Below are positions 1-9,123 of a stretch of 64,000 nucleotides of DNA, one piece after another; the first letter of the stretch is position 1, and each line of letters begins with the position of its first letter. The stretch comes from Symbiodinium sp. CCMP2592. Lineage: Eukaryota > Sar > Dinophyceae > Suessiales > Symbiodiniaceae. Made by a program: the position numbers and the translations under genes. The stretch spans positions 1,145,779 through 1,209,778 of the forward strand of contig CAJNDT010005556.1 in assembly GCA_905221615.1 (NCBI GenBank), read 5' to 3'. The notes under the pieces were generated by a model. The model saw only the letters and a list, made by a program, of their open reading frames with translations, ran no database searches and was not told the origin of the DNA.

Positions 1-12
1 GCAGCCCGGCGA

Positions 13-28
13 AGAAAAGTTTGCTCCT
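13..28. repeat. Left target-site duplication of element 1
   Basis: The 16 bases AGAAAAGTTTGCTCCT recur exactly at 9195-9210, and nothing else in the window looks like a third copy. They bracket the whole LINE-like element. The base after the left copy begins a spliced-leader scrap and the right copy follows the non-coding 3' end. This is the layout expected for target-primed insertion of a retrotransposon. Confidence 0.75.
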
Positions 29-48
29 GGCTCAAGTTTTCGGCTCAG
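29..48 (+). other. Tandem spliced-leader remnants at 5' end of element 1
   Basis: GGCTCAAG is followed directly by TTTTCGGCTCAG. Both resemble the 3' end of the dinoflagellate spliced leader (TTTTGGCTCAAG). They begin exactly where the left target-site duplication ends. This is expected if the inserted template was a trans-spliced mRNA that had been reverse transcribed more than once. A weaker leader-like stretch may follow at 59-81. Confidence 0.55.
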
Positions 49-318
49 ACTTTGCAGTGCCGTCGTGGCCTTTTAGCCTTGGGACCCACTTTGTCTAGAG
101 GCTTCAAAGAGTCCCCAAACCCAACCTGGTAAAGGTCGTAGGCCTGACAGCAGGCAAGGGCTTGGTGGGCGGCCCGGTAGGCTGTTCACTGCACGATCTG
201 AGTGAGGTCGATCCTCCTCTTGCCGAGTGCACCTCTCGAGCTTGGAAGTGGGCACCACTCCTTGCTTGTTTCCTGCAGCCACTACTTCTGGTAGTAGTTT
301 CCACACCAGCTGACAGCC

Positions 319-1353
319 ATGCCGCGCACTCCCAAGTGGATCCCGTGCGCCTGTGGGTACCACTGGGCCTGGAAACGCCAGGTTGAGTCAGGGGAAAATA
401 CCCACTGTGCGTACTGCGGCAGAAACTGGCAGAAGCAGCTGGCCAAGCAGCAAGCAAACAAGGAAGCCCGGGCCGAGAACTCCCAGAGCCCCCGAGCTGT
501 CTGGGAGGACGGTCGCACCAAAGGCAAGGGAAAAGGAGAGGGAAAGGGTTCTAAGAACCCTCCAGGTGGCAAAGTCGGCGCGGTGCTTGCGGGTCTTTGG
601 AAAGACCTACCAGAGGCTGCCCAGAAAGCCTTTCAGGAGGTCGGGTACAGCCCACCTCGGCCGAAAGGGCCACCGCCACCCCCGCCAGGACTGGACCTCC
701 AGTCCCTCCTTAAGGGTAGGATGACCGAGAAGGAGTACAACGCTGCCAGGGCCGTGGTCTACGCGGGGGCAGGACTCCACGTCCAGACCCTTTTGGAGGC
801 CGCGGGAATCCCCCCTCCACCAGATGAGGACCTCGACCAGCCAGAACCCACGCCCCAAGAGAAGCTGACCAGGTGTGTCAGCGACTTCAAGAAGGCCACC
901 AACCAGATGAAGAATCTGGTGGAGAAGAAGGCCAAGCTCCAGGCACGAGCGGACAAGCTCAAGCAGGAGCTGGAAAAGCTCATTGGGGACGTGGACCAGG
1001 TCGACAAGGACATCAAGGCCAAGGACGTCGAGATCCAGGAGACGGCCAAGGCTTTCAAAGAGATGACGGCGGACTCCACCAGCACCGCCTTCAGCGCCCT
1101 GGAGGCGGTCCTTTCGGAGGCCGGCCACGAGCTCAATGAAGCCACCCGCGCCAAGATGAAGGCTGCCTTGGTCGGGAAAGAGGACCTCCCCCCGGACCCC
1201 TTCATCGTGAGCTTCAGAGGGCATGATGAGTACTTCCCTCGGGAGATGCCCCCCATGTACGGGCCTGCCCGCACCGATCCGCATGGGAAGCGCCCCACAC
1301 CTTTGGAAGGGACGAAGCCAGAGGGAGCTGCAGGCAGCGACAACCCCGAATAG
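319..1353 (+). CDS. LINE ORF1-like zinc-ribbon and coiled-coil protein (element 1)
   Basis: This 344-residue frame is probably the nucleic-acid-binding ORF1 protein of the element. Residues about 9-40 carry two Cys pairs, CACG and CAYC, spaced like a zinc ribbon. A Lys/Gly-rich stretch follows at about 65-90, then a proline-rich stretch at about 110-125. A long Lys/Glu/Leu-rich segment at about 185-265 should form a coiled coil, and LINE ORF1 proteins commonly use a coiled coil to oligomerise. The ATG at 319 is the first in frame and lies about 290 bases from the element's 5' end. The TAG at 1351-1353 is in the same frame as the next ORF, so the two may once have been one protein. The ORF1 assignment comes from position and composition, not from a recognised family signature. 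Confidence 0.7.
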   Translation: MPRTPKWIPCACGYHWAWKRQVESGENTHCAYCGRNWQKQLAKQQANKEARAENSQSPRAVWEDGRTKGKGKGEGKGSKNPPGGKVGAVLAGLWKDLPEAAQKAFQEVGYSPPRPKGPPPPPPGLDLQSLLKGRMTEKEYNAARAVVYAGAGLHVQTLLEAAGIPPPPDEDLDQPEPTPQEKLTRCVSDFKKATNQMKNLVEKKAKLQARADKLKQELEKLIGDVDQVDKDIKAKDVEIQETAKAFKEMTADSTSTAFSALEAVLSEAGHELNEATRAKMKAALVGKEDLPPDPFIVSFRGHDEYFPREMPPMYGPARTDPHGKRPTPLEGTKPEGAAGSDNPE

Positions 1354-1422
1354 GGGCGCCTAGGCCAGGGGAACCCTGCCTTCCCCCTGGCCCTTCCTGG
1401 GCCACGGGCCCCCAGGCAGATT

Positions 1423-2097
1423 TTGCAAGGGCAGTCGCCCAATCAGGCCCTTCTCCGCCCGTCAATGGAGGTTTTGCAAGCCTTTTCCAGTAACCAACTT
1501 GCTCTTTTACCGAGGGGGAGTGGTTCGCCACCCTACCTTGGCCAGGTGTCACATAAGAGTGGAGTTTTTTGCAAGTTTTGCAAGTGTGATCTGCACGATT
1601 TAGGCAGCACTCACCTGTTTTGCGCGCGATGCAAAGTCTTTCATAAAACCCCGGCGGCGTTGCGTTGGGAGTCAGCGCCGGCCCGAGGTTTCAAGGCGCC
1701 CTACCAGCCTCTTTCCTTGAGGCCTGGGCACGGCCTTTCGATTAGGGGTAGTGAGTTTACCACCCCCTTTTCTTCAACCCTGGCGTCGCAGGGTGTCCTC
1801 ACGCCAACGTGTTCGGACAACCAGAGCGCCCAGGATTTCCCCAGGCTCTCTGGGCCAAAATTTTTTCCAACCGGTTGGGCCCTGGACCCTGAACAGGAGC
1901 CCCCTGCCCCAAGTGGTACCTTGGAGGTGCTGCCAAGGGGCAACGTGGTACCTACGGGTTCGGGGTTCACCCCACCCACATCTCCCGCCAGGCCTGTGCT
2001 GTGCTTGGCCAAGGCCCTAGGCATCAGCCCGTCTCGCGGGGTTCGCAGCACGGCCCACGGCCCACGTGGGCGGCGTAAAGTGCAACCACCGGGCTAG
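1423..2097 (+). CDS. Zinc-finger protein segment of element 1
   Basis: This 224-residue frame continues the frame of the preceding ORF after a stop. Its marked feature is a Cys/His cluster near residues 50-75 (CKFCKCDLHD, then FCARCKVFHK), which looks zinc-binding. A related cluster (LLCTKCYAVHK) occurs in the minus-strand block at 6546-8150, so the element seems to carry two copies of this module. The remainder is Pro/Ser/Gly-rich and low in complexity. The ORF ends within 40 bases of the frame that leads into the endonuclease, so a frameshift near 2070 is likely. The start is uncertain because the frame is open upstream to 1354. Confidence 0.55.
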   Translation: MQGQSPNQALLRPSMEVLQAFSSNQLALLPRGSGSPPYLGQVSHKSGVFCKFCKCDLHDLGSTHLFCARCKVFHKTPAALRWESAPARGFKAPYQPLSLRPGHGLSIRGSEFTTPFSSTLASQGVLTPTCSDNQSAQDFPRLSGPKFFPTGWALDPEQEPPAPSGTLEVLPRGNVVPTGSGFTPPTSPARPVLCLAKALGISPSRGVRSTAHGPRGRRKVQPPG

Positions 2098-2704
2098 GAG
2101 GCAGCAACAGGCCAATTCTCTTTTCTGGCACTCCTGGCCTCCTGGACCTGAGCCGCCCAGCGCCAGACCGAAGGAACAGGGCTCCACCTCGCCTCCTTCC
2201 CCCCCTGGTGACGCAGGGCGGCGGCCCCATACCCCCCCCGGTCGGTCTCCTCCGAGACTCAGGAAGCGAAGGCCTAGCACCCGGGTAAAAGTGGGCAAGC
2301 CCCTCCCTGACCTCGAGCCTAAGGCAAATCCAGTTCAGGCCCTTGCTGCAGGGCTCGCAGATGAGCTTCGGACGAACAATGACTGGAGTAAGTCCGAACC
2401 CCAGGCTCTAGCCCTCGCTGAGGCCCTGGAAGGAGCTGATGAGGCCAGCTTGGGTTACCGGGTCTCTTATGAGATTCTCGAGGCCATGCAAGGCCACTCG
2501 TGGCTGGACCCCATCACCGCCGCGGCTTTCCTGGACGACCTCGCGGCTCAGGGCCACCAGGGATGTCAGGAGTCCGTTGTGTTTGTTAGTGCCAACATCA
2601 CAACGTGGACTCCGGATATTCTCAAATGGCACCAGCCGCAAAAAGGGCCCCTTCTCATCCAGGAGCTGCACTTGGGAGATGAAAACTGCGCATCGAGGCT
2701 TTAG
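2066..2704 (+). CDS. Linker and N-terminal part of APE-type endonuclease (element 1)
   Basis: The first 100 residues are Pro/Arg-rich linker. From about residue 165 the sequence reads SVVFVSANITTW and then LLIQELHLGD. These fit the first beta strand with its Asn and the catalytic-Glu segment (QE) of the exonuclease-endonuclease-phosphatase fold used by LINEs to nick target DNA. The domain breaks off at 2704 and resumes in another frame. The real crossover is near 2683-2692, where IEALARGYHTF begins in frame 1. A single small indel would explain this. Confidence 0.7.
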   Translation: MGGVKCNHRARRQQQANSLFWHSWPPGPEPPSARPKEQGSTSPPSPPGDAGRRPHTPPGRSPPRLRKRRPSTRVKVGKPLPDLEPKANPVQALAAGLADELRTNNDWSKSEPQALALAEALEGADEASLGYRVSYEILEAMQGHSWLDPITAAAFLDDLAAQGHQGCQESVVFVSANITTWTPDILKWHQPQKGPLLIQELHLGDENCASRL

Positions 2705-4965
2705 CCAGAGGGTACCATACTTTCCTCCCCCCGGTTGAGGGCCCCAGACCCACCAAAGGGGGACTGGCCACACTTGTGCCCATCCATCAACAGGGCCGTT
2801 CCAGAGGAGGGTACCTCTCTGACGAAGGGATCGGCTTCTTGTTGGTCGAACTCCCCAGGGTTCGCCATTCTATCCTTTTGGTCAACCTGTACCTAAAATC
2901 AGGTGTTGGCATCACTGGGGCGCCCAACCCGGAAGTCCTCGCCCGTCTGAAGCCCCTCCTGCGCCAAAATTCCAACTGGATTGTGGTTGGGGACTGGAAT
3001 TTCCCATCGCAGGAGCTGGCTGAGACCACCCTGCCAGAGGCCTTTCGTGGGCGGATCGTCGCCCCACCGGAGGCGACGATCACCACAGGTAACTGTCTTG
3101 ATTTCGCCCTGGTCTCCACCAGTGTCGCTTCCCTGTTTACCTGTGCTGCCAGTTGGCAAGTGCCCTTCCGGCCTCACGCTGCCCTGGAGTGCTGTTTCAA
3201 CACCCCCGGGGGCCAGGTCGCCTTGAGGCAACTCCCAGCGTTTCCTGGGGTGCTCAAAACAGACAGCACCAAGCCCCAAACGGGGGCCACTAGTCGAACA
3301 GACAGCCTCACTCAGGATTCGACCTTTTCTCAGTTAACCCCCGGCGGCAGCCCTATGCTTGGTGCTTTCGGGTCGGAGGTGATCCAGGGCACTCTGGCCA
3401 ATCGCCAATTTGCCGAACTCACCCACCGGTTTGCGGTGGAACACTTCACCAAACCTGGCGGGCGTGGGTGCACCCGGCCCTTCGTGTACAAACCCCTCAT
3501 GCAACCGAAGGAGGGCTACCCGTGGCACGGCAAGGAGGCGGCCTGGTGGCAAAAACTGCAACTTGCTTGGGACAACCCAGGCACCAGCAAGGCCCGCTTC
3601 GAGGCCCTACGGCGGTGTTTCCCATCGTCTTGCATGGAGGGGTTGCCGGCCAAACTTGAGAGTGCCGGCCTCTCTGGCCTCAGCCCGGAAGAGGTGCTCT
3701 GCAACGGGGAATCCAAAGGGGACTCCCGGGCTGGGATCCGCGCTTTTGTCAGGAGCATGTGCCAGGCCGCCATTGAAGAGTCCAGGTCCCGCGAGACACG
3801 GGACTACCAGGAGTGGCTTACCGGCGCCTCTGTGAAAGGCCTCCGACCGCTTTTCCGCACGGTCAAAAAGCAGGAGGCTGAGGTTGCCCGCCCATTCATG
3901 GACGAACCGGCGGAAGCCCGGCCCTACCTCCGACTGCAGCAGTGGGCTCGCCTCTGGGAGTCGAAGGGCCAGCCTCCTCCTCCCATCCAGGGCCTTAAAG
4001 AACGGGCCATTGCGCAAGCCCAGAGACTCCCGGCCGTCACTGGGGAGGAGTTCCAGCGGCTCATTCGTCGCCTGCCTTTGAAAGCGGCGGGTGCGGATGG
4101 CTGGTCCCTGGAGCTGCTCAAAGCCCTGACACCGGGTGAGGTTTCCTCCCTGGCCTCGTTGTGGAGGGAAATCGAAACCACGGGAGAGGTGCCACAGCAG
4201 ATGACATTCACCATCTTCACGATGCTCGCTAAAAACGAGAAAATCGAAAGACCGATTGGTTTGATGTCTTCGCTCCTGAAGCTTGGGATGAAGGCAAGAT
4301 GGCACCTAGTTGAAGCGTGGCTTCGCGACTATCGCGCTGAGCTTTGGTGGGACTGCGCTTTGCCGGAGCGCTCCACCTACGATGCCTCCCTCCGGAGAGG
4401 CGTCTGCTACGAAGCCGCGCGCGTCGACGGTCTGCATCGGTGCTCTTTGTTTGTCGACTTGAGTACCTTTTATGAGACTGTGGTTCACTCCACTCTCTGC
4501 GACGCCGCGCTCACTGCCGGATTCCCGGACCTTTTACTTTTCCTTGCTATGGAATCGTATCGCGGCGGCAGAGTGATCCTTTCCGACGAAGTCGCGTCGC
4601 CCGTTGCTTTCGCTCGTCGCGGAATTATAGCGGGCTGCCCATTAGCCCCTACCCTGAGTAAACTCGCTGTGGGCGAGCCGATCCGGCAGTGCTGCTCTGG
4701 ACCGCATGTCAACCACGTAGATACGTGGATAGACGACATCACGGTAGATACTGAACATCACAGCCCGGACCAAGCAGCGAACTCAGTCATTAGGGTCTTC
4801 AGACGGCTTCATGCCTCGCTTTCTGCCGCTGGGTACCAGGTATCTATCGGCAAGACCTATTTCCTGGCGAGCAGTCCCCAAGCCGAGCGCGCCCTGCGGC
4901 GAAAGCTGGGAGAGGGTGACAGGGTGACACCCCCATTCAGAGTGTTGCCAAAGACCTGGGCATGA
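2683..4965 (+). CDS. Endonuclease C-terminal part and reverse transcriptase (element 1)
   Basis: The frame opens at 2683, just after a stop, and completes the endonuclease with LLVNLYLKSG, WIVVGDWNF (Asp/Asn metal site), LDFALVS, and FRPHAAL with the late His. A spacer of about 250 residues follows, then a reverse transcriptase: KAAGADGWSLELLKAL at the fingers, LFVDLSTFYETV as motif A, RGIIAGCPLAPTLSKL as motif B, and WIDDITVDT as motif C. Motif C reads IDD rather than the commoner xADD, but the two Asp residues are present. The frame stops at 4965 in the thumb. The homologous continuation (VAKDLGMTLSAG) lies in another frame from about 4945. Confidence 0.88.
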   Translation, partial: KLRIEALARGYHTFLPPVEGPRPTKGGLATLVPIHQQGRSRGGYLSDEGIGFLLVELPRVRHSILLVNLYLKSGVGITGAPNPEVLARLKPLLRQNSNWIVVGDWNFPSQELAETTLPEAFRGRIVAPPEATITTGNCLDFALVSTSVASLFTCAASWQVPFRPHAALECCFNTPGGQVALRQLPAFPGVLKTDSTKPQTGATSRTDSLTQDSTFSQLTPGGSPMLGAFGSEVIQGTLANRQFAELTHRFAVEHFTKPGGRGCTRPFVYKPLMQPKEGYPWHGKEAAWWQKLQLAWDNPGTSKARFEALRRCFPSSCMEGLPAKLESAGLSGLSPEEVLCNGESKGDSRAGIRAFVRSMCQAAIEESRSRETRDYQEWLTGASVKGLRPLFRTVKKQEAEVARPFMDEPAEARPYLRLQQWARLWESKGQPPPPIQGLKERAIAQAQRLPAVTGEEFQRLIRRLPLKAAGADGWSLELLKALTPGEVSSLASLWREIETTGEVPQQMTFTIFTMLAKNEKIERPIGLMSSLLKLGMKARWHLVEAWLRDYRAELWWDCALPERSTYDASLRRGVCYEAARVDGLHRCSLFVDLSTFYETVVHSTLCDAALTAGFPDLLLFLAMESYRGGRVILSDEVASPVAFARRGIIAGCPLAPTLSKLAVGEPIRQCCSGPHVNHVDTWIDDITVDTEHHSPDQAANSVIRVFRRLHASLSAAGYQVSIGKTYFLASSPQAERALRRKLGEGDRVTPPFRVLPKTWA

Positions 4966-6191
4966 CATTGTCAGCTGGCAGGAGACGGTGTACTCGCCTC
5001 TCCACGGCGAGGCGGACTAAAGCCAATGCCAGACTAGGCAAGCTACGCAGCCTTAAGGTCCGCAACATCAAGGCCAGCAGCCGGGTGTTTTCCATGTCCG
5101 TGCTGGCATCGGGGATCTGGGGACACCAGGCCCAAGGGGTGAGCCCCAAAACCATGAAATCGGTGCGTTTCCAAGCTGCCGCCATCACGGGCAAGGTTGG
5201 AACGGGCAGTGTCGAAATCGCGCTGGAACTTGGCGCCTGGCTGGTCAAGGACCCCCGGGTGGCAGTGGTCACCCAACACTTTAAGGCTCTCTGTCGGGTG
5301 ATGGTCCGCCTCCCTGACCGCGAGCAGCTGGACCGCACTTGGGCACAGCTCACTACCCAGCTCCAAAGGAAAGACAGATGGAGAGTGGTCTGTGGACCGC
5401 TGGGGGCCATGATAGCCTATCTGCTGGATCTCGGGCTTGTGGCTCCCACCCCGGACCGTTGGCTATTCCCCGCCGACCTGTGTCCTGCTACCCTAGCAGG
5501 GGCCCCTGAGGACCTTGGGATGGTGGCCCTCAACCCCTTCCTACGGAGGCATTGGTCCGCCATCCTCTCCTGTCTGACCAGCGCCTGCCACAAGGCCCGG
5601 CGGAAGGCCATCAGCACCCAAGCGGGCTGCAGCAGCCTGGCCTCAGGTGTGGATACGACGGTTCCCACAGCCCTCGTGAAAAAGGCTCCGCGGATTAAGT
5701 CTGCCGCCCTGAGAATGGCCTGGCAGGGAGCTTTGAAAAACCGGCATGTCCAGGCTGGCCAGCATTGCCCCCTGTGCAAGGTGCCCCTCACCCAGCACCA
5801 CGTCGCCACCGACTGGAGATGGTGGCGCAAACATTGGGAACGCCTCACTACCCAGTTCCCCTACGACTGCTTGTGGGAACGGGGCCTGATGCCGGCTCAG
5901 GCCACCCAGTTTCAAGGGTACTGCTGGGGCCCACAGTCGGAACGGGCTGACGGTGTCTGCAAAGAGGCCAAGTGGCCGAAGGGGCTTTTCTATTCGACGG
6001 ACGCCTCTGGTGGGCCCTATGCGGCCGACGCCAGGGGCAGGATAGTGGCCTGGGCCATTTGCGCTTTCACTTGGACGGAGGGTGCCCCTCTCCAGGTTGG
6101 CCAACTCGGGGAGCTCTGTGTGCGAAGGGGAGTGCTTCGCGGTCGCCAACTCCTACCTCAGACTCAGTTTTCCCCAAGCTCTAAGGCGTAG
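4962..6191 (+). CDS. RT thumb/connection, zinc knuckle and N-terminal RNase H (element 1)
   Basis: This frame continues the LINE polyprotein after a frameshift. It starts with AKDLGMTLSAG-type thumb sequence, followed by basic helices. Near residue 265 is HCPLCKVPLTQHH, a Cys/His knuckle found downstream of RT in many LINEs. RNase H starts near residue 345 with FYSTDASGG, which supplies the first catalytic Asp. The next RNase H element, CEGECFAVANSYL with its Glu, is only found in another frame (about 6110-6165), so a third frameshift sits near 6100. The rest of RNase H is missing on this strand and turns up inverted at 8100-8180. Confidence 0.75.
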   Translation: MTLSAGRRRCTRLSTARRTKANARLGKLRSLKVRNIKASSRVFSMSVLASGIWGHQAQGVSPKTMKSVRFQAAAITGKVGTGSVEIALELGAWLVKDPRVAVVTQHFKALCRVMVRLPDREQLDRTWAQLTTQLQRKDRWRVVCGPLGAMIAYLLDLGLVAPTPDRWLFPADLCPATLAGAPEDLGMVALNPFLRRHWSAILSCLTSACHKARRKAISTQAGCSSLASGVDTTVPTALVKKAPRIKSAALRMAWQGALKNRHVQAGQHCPLCKVPLTQHHVATDWRWWRKHWERLTTQFPYDCLWERGLMPAQATQFQGYCWGPQSERADGVCKEAKWPKGLFYSTDASGGPYAADARGRIVAWAICAFTWTEGAPLQVGQLGELCVRRGVLRGRQLLPQTQFSPSSKA

Positions 6192-8180
6192 TAGCTCCAC
6201 GAGCACCTCTCGCTTCCTCGGCCTTAGCCCTCTCACCGTGTCGAGATGGGCTGGGAATGGGAAAGGAGGTGGTGCTACCACTCCTGGCGATGGGTATGGC
6301 GAATGGTTTGGAACGGACCAGAACCGTTCGGAGCTGATTTCTGGGAGCCCCCAGCAGATCAGCCCGCCGGTCACAGCTCCACGTCGGGAGCTTGTGGTGA
6401 TACCGGCGGCTCTGATGGCAAGGTTGGTGGGACGAGTGGGACTGGACCGGTTGGCGACACTGGTGCCAGCGGGTCCAGGGACCCAGGAGACAAAGGGGGG
6501 AAACAGGTCCTAAGGGAAAAGTGCCTACAAAAGGCTACGGCTTCCCTAAGGCTTCCCACCTTGGGCCCAGAACTGCCGGAGCTTAGGTTGAGAAACAGGC
6601 TTGGGCTTCGGCTTGGGCTTCGGGGTGGGCGCAGCAAACCCTTCCCCAACATCACCAACAGACACAGGAGCCTCGGGTGCCTTGGGTTGACCTGAGAAAA
6701 AAGGGGCAAGGGCGGAGGATTTGGAACCAGAGGGTCTAGGGGCCCTGCTACCAGCCGAGCGTGCAGAATACCGCTCTCTCTCCACAGGTTTTTCCTTTTT
6801 TCGGTCGTGGTGCCTGGTGGTCTCCGCCTGGTCCTCCCTCGCGGTGTGGGGACCACTACCGCTGGCCCTAAGGGCCCTCGACCCGGCCTGGAGGGTTGAC
6901 TCGGGCTCCCTCAACGTCGGGGAGGAAACACCGGACCCTCTACCCGGAGGCGGTCTCGCGGGGAGGCTCGCAGCCCGTTTGGCCTTTGTGCTGGGTGCCA
7001 CCTGAGTGGTGGCCGGTGGGCCTTGGTCAGCGGCCTTCGGAGCAGGCTGGTTGTTCCTGCCTTTTTTGCATTTGCCTTTGAAGGAAGACTGTCCCGAAGT
7101 GCTGCCAGGCTGAGGGGAGGAGTCCTCAACCCTGTCAGCACCACTAGGACCAGCACCCGAGCCTGGGTTGTGAAGGCGAACCCCCTGGGAACCACCGGAT
7201 CCCTCCGTCCCTGCACGTCCTATCACCTTCTGGAGAGTGTCCTGGGTGGTTGTCTCCTTAAGGTATTTGGCCGCCCATTGGGTGCCACGTTTTTTGTGGG
7301 CGCGGGAGGCCCCTTCGCACTGCATTTTGGCCACAGCCGTGGGGTTAAGCTGCCCTGGCTTGTGGACCGCATAGCATTTGGTGCAAAGGAGGACCGCCCC
7401 CATGCAGTAGAAGGAGTGGGACGCGTGCAATCCAAAGTTGCTGATATCAGGCAGCGGCCGGTGAGCGCACGGCTGTGCCTCCAAACGTCGGAAGGCCTCG
7501 GAGGAGTGGGTTTGCTGGATAAAGAGGGAACAAACCTTACAAACCAGGGAGTGGTTGTTGGGGTTCGTATGGCTCCACTCGAAATGGTGCCCATGGTGGC
7601 CTTCCCCTGCCAGGAGGGCTTCCAGGCGTTGTTTTTTGTTAATACCCCCATCCGCACCAGGTCGGTGCTGCCTCTGGGGGGGTTTGGCCTGTTTCGCCTT
7701 AAGCCTGGCATCAGGGCGGGGAGACCCCTTGCCCTTGACCGGGCTGGCACCGACGGCCTCCCATGGGGGCCTGTCAGTACTCAGTAGGAGCACTTCGGCT
7801 TTGCGTTGGAGGTGTTGCGCCACCTCGCGCGCCAAATCATCTGCAGGGGACGGATCCCACTGTGGTAAGTGAGCAATGGCGGCCAGTATAGCTTCGCCAC
7901 ACGCGGCGTCAGCCTGGGCGTTGATAGTCCGGCGCCAGCTCTGGTCGGGGCCGAATTCAGCCGCGTGTTCGGCCTCCGTGGTGTGGGACCTGGTCCACGT
8001 GACCTGCGCCAGGGACGCATTTTCCAGGGCCTGGGCCCATACCCTGCAGTCGGAAGTGCAATCTGCCGGCTCCTCCAAGTGCGCGGTGAGCCTTGCGACA
8101 TCCCACCCGCCTCCTCTGGTAAAGTCGTCGGCCAGGGCCAGGTCGGCCAACGACCCACCCAGCAGCTCTGGAGAGGAGAT
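6190..8180 (-). other. Inverted internal block of element 1
   Basis: Plus-strand coding stops in mid RNase H at about 6165-6190. The missing half of RNase H, with following zinc-finger and linker sequence, is read on the minus strand from about 8180 down to 6546. Plus-strand element sequence resumes after about 8180 with proline-rich linker of the same style as the minus-strand end. Flipping this block gives a sensible continuous polyprotein order. Breakpoints are estimates, to within perhaps 20-30 bases. Confidence 0.7.
6546..8150 (-). CDS. C-terminal half of RNase H plus zinc-finger region, inverted (element 1)
   Basis: The frame is open upstream to about 8190, so the TTG at 8150 is not a true start. 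It begins with the late RNase H motifs: LADLALADDFTRGG (third Asp region), VTWTRSHTT (the HxxT-like His), and INAQADAACGEA (final Asp). About 100 residues later there is a Cys/His-rich zone (LVCKVCSLF and VLLCTKCYAVHK), related to the one at 1570-1650. The rest is Pro/Ser/Lys-rich and disordered, ending in four KP repeats (KPKPKPKP) and a TAG at 6546-6548. The plus-strand frames here (for example 7023-7787) are shadows of this ORF. Confidence 0.72.
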   Translation of the reverse strand: MADLALADDFTRGGGWDVARLTAHLEEPADCTSDCRVWAQALENASLAQVTWTRSHTTEAEHAAEFGPDQSWRRTINAQADAACGEAILAAIAHLPQWDPSPADDLAREVAQHLQRKAEVLLLSTDRPPWEAVGASPVKGKGSPRPDARLKAKQAKPPQRQHRPGADGGINKKQRLEALLAGEGHHGHHFEWSHTNPNNHSLVCKVCSLFIQQTHSSEAFRRLEAQPCAHRPLPDISNFGLHASHSFYCMGAVLLCTKCYAVHKPGQLNPTAVAKMQCEGASRAHKKRGTQWAAKYLKETTTQDTLQKVIGRAGTEGSGGSQGVRLHNPGSGAGPSGADRVEDSSPQPGSTSGQSSFKGKCKKGRNNQPAPKAADQGPPATTQVAPSTKAKRAASLPARPPPGRGSGVSSPTLREPESTLQAGSRALRASGSGPHTAREDQAETTRHHDRKKEKPVERERYSARSAGSRAPRPSGSKSSALAPFFSGQPKAPEAPVSVGDVGEGFAAPTPKPKPKPKPVSQPKLRQFWAQGGKP

Positions 8181-8604
8181 GGAGCCTGACCCACCCTCTG
8201 CCGCGCTGGGTCCTAGTGCCGTGAAGGCACCCGCCGACCGGGGGCCACCCAGGTGCCTACAGCCGCACCTATGGAGGAGGTGCCCGCCAAAGACGAGACC
8301 ACCACCAAGGATGACCCCGTACCCGGGGCTCCGGTCTCCATGGGCTCAACCTCCCCTTCCAGGGTCGAGGAAGGAACAGGTGGTCCGGCCTCCAGCCGCG
8401 ACACGTCCCACAGCCACTGAGCGGGAGCCTGCGCCTCAGGAGGCGCCACCTAACACCCCGGAGCCCGAGACCCCGCCCGCAGGCCCCCCGGTCTCCTACG
8501 GCCCAGGGGAGGGGACCCAGAGGGAGCAGGGAGACCTCGCGTCTCCCAAAGCTCCTCCTAGCAACCCGGCACCTGCCAGTGCACCCAAATTTAGCCCCTC
8601 GTAA
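8181..8604 (+). CDS. Proline-rich linker of element 1 polyprotein
   Basis: About 140 residues dominated by Pro, Ala, Glu and Thr with no globular pattern. It is read on the plus strand and ends at a stop at 8604. A frame change near 8590 leads into the C2H2 tail. I treat it as the linker between the zinc-finger block and the C-terminal finger. The upstream part of this open frame (7876-8180) is only a shadow of the inverted RNase H. Confidence 0.5.
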
Positions 8605-8914
8605 GAGAAACAGGGGCGATGTCCCAGGCGGTGCCCCAGAGGTCCCCGAGGCCAGCGGTCCAACCCTCAGCGAGGCTGCGGGGTCTACAGCAGGGACGGG
8701 GTGCCCCCCCCCTCAAGAGCCTTTTTGCGAGGATGTGACTCTTGCAGAGGATGTGGTGGCACCACCCTCGTATGGACCCCACCGTGCAGTCAACAGCCCG
8801 GATGGGCTTTTTTGTTACGCTTGTAGGGTCGGGTGCCCTACAATCGAACATATGCAAGCCCATTTCATGACCTCCGGGCATCAGGAGAGGGTCAGGAGGT
8901 TTTTGGCCTCCTAG
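8579..8914 (+). CDS. C-terminal C2H2 zinc finger of element 1
   Basis: The last coding piece of the element. After an acidic/Pro-rich stretch it ends with LFCYACRVGCPTIEHMQAHF followed by MTSGH. The pattern is CxxC, twelve or more residues, then two His residues, as in matrin/U1-type C2H2 fingers. The ORF stops at 8914, eight residues after the second His, so the finger is the natural C terminus. It probably binds nucleic acid, perhaps the element RNA. Confidence 0.6.
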   Translation: MHPNLAPRKRNRGDVPGGAPEVPEASGPTLSEAAGSTAGTGCPPPQEPFCEDVTLAEDVVAPPSYGPHRAVNSPDGLFCYACRVGCPTIEHMQAHFMTSGHQERVRRFLAS

Positions 8915-8992
8915 CCTCCCCTCTCCTGTGCAGAGACAGGATGCTCTGCAGGGCGAAGGGTTCCTCCCCTCCGGGTGAGGCTCCCTCCCTGT

Positions 8993-9006
8993 AGGACTTT
9001 CGTCCT
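8993..9006 (+). other. Small hairpin in 3' UTR of element 1
   Basis: AGGAC, TTTC, GTCCT forms a perfect five-base-pair stem with a four-base loop, 80 bases after the last stop codon. It may be a structural element of the LINE RNA 3' region, or chance. Confidence 0.3.
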
Positions 9007-9123
9007 GTTTCACTGGGATGTGGCTACCCACTCCTGCCAGTAGCTCAGGTAGGTCAGGTAGCCTGCAGCTCAGGGTAGGAGTAGCCACTGCCGCCACTTT
9101 GGCGATGCCCGCAAATGCGGATG

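Noticed and set aside
7023-7787. 254-residue plus-strand ORF
   Set aside because: It is the antisense shadow of the minus-strand RNase H/zinc-finger frame, which has recognisable motifs.
6190-8180. Twin-priming explanation for the inverted block
   Set aside because: Twin priming would place the inverted 5' segment at the flank. Here the inverted block is internal and plus-strand element sequence resumes after it.
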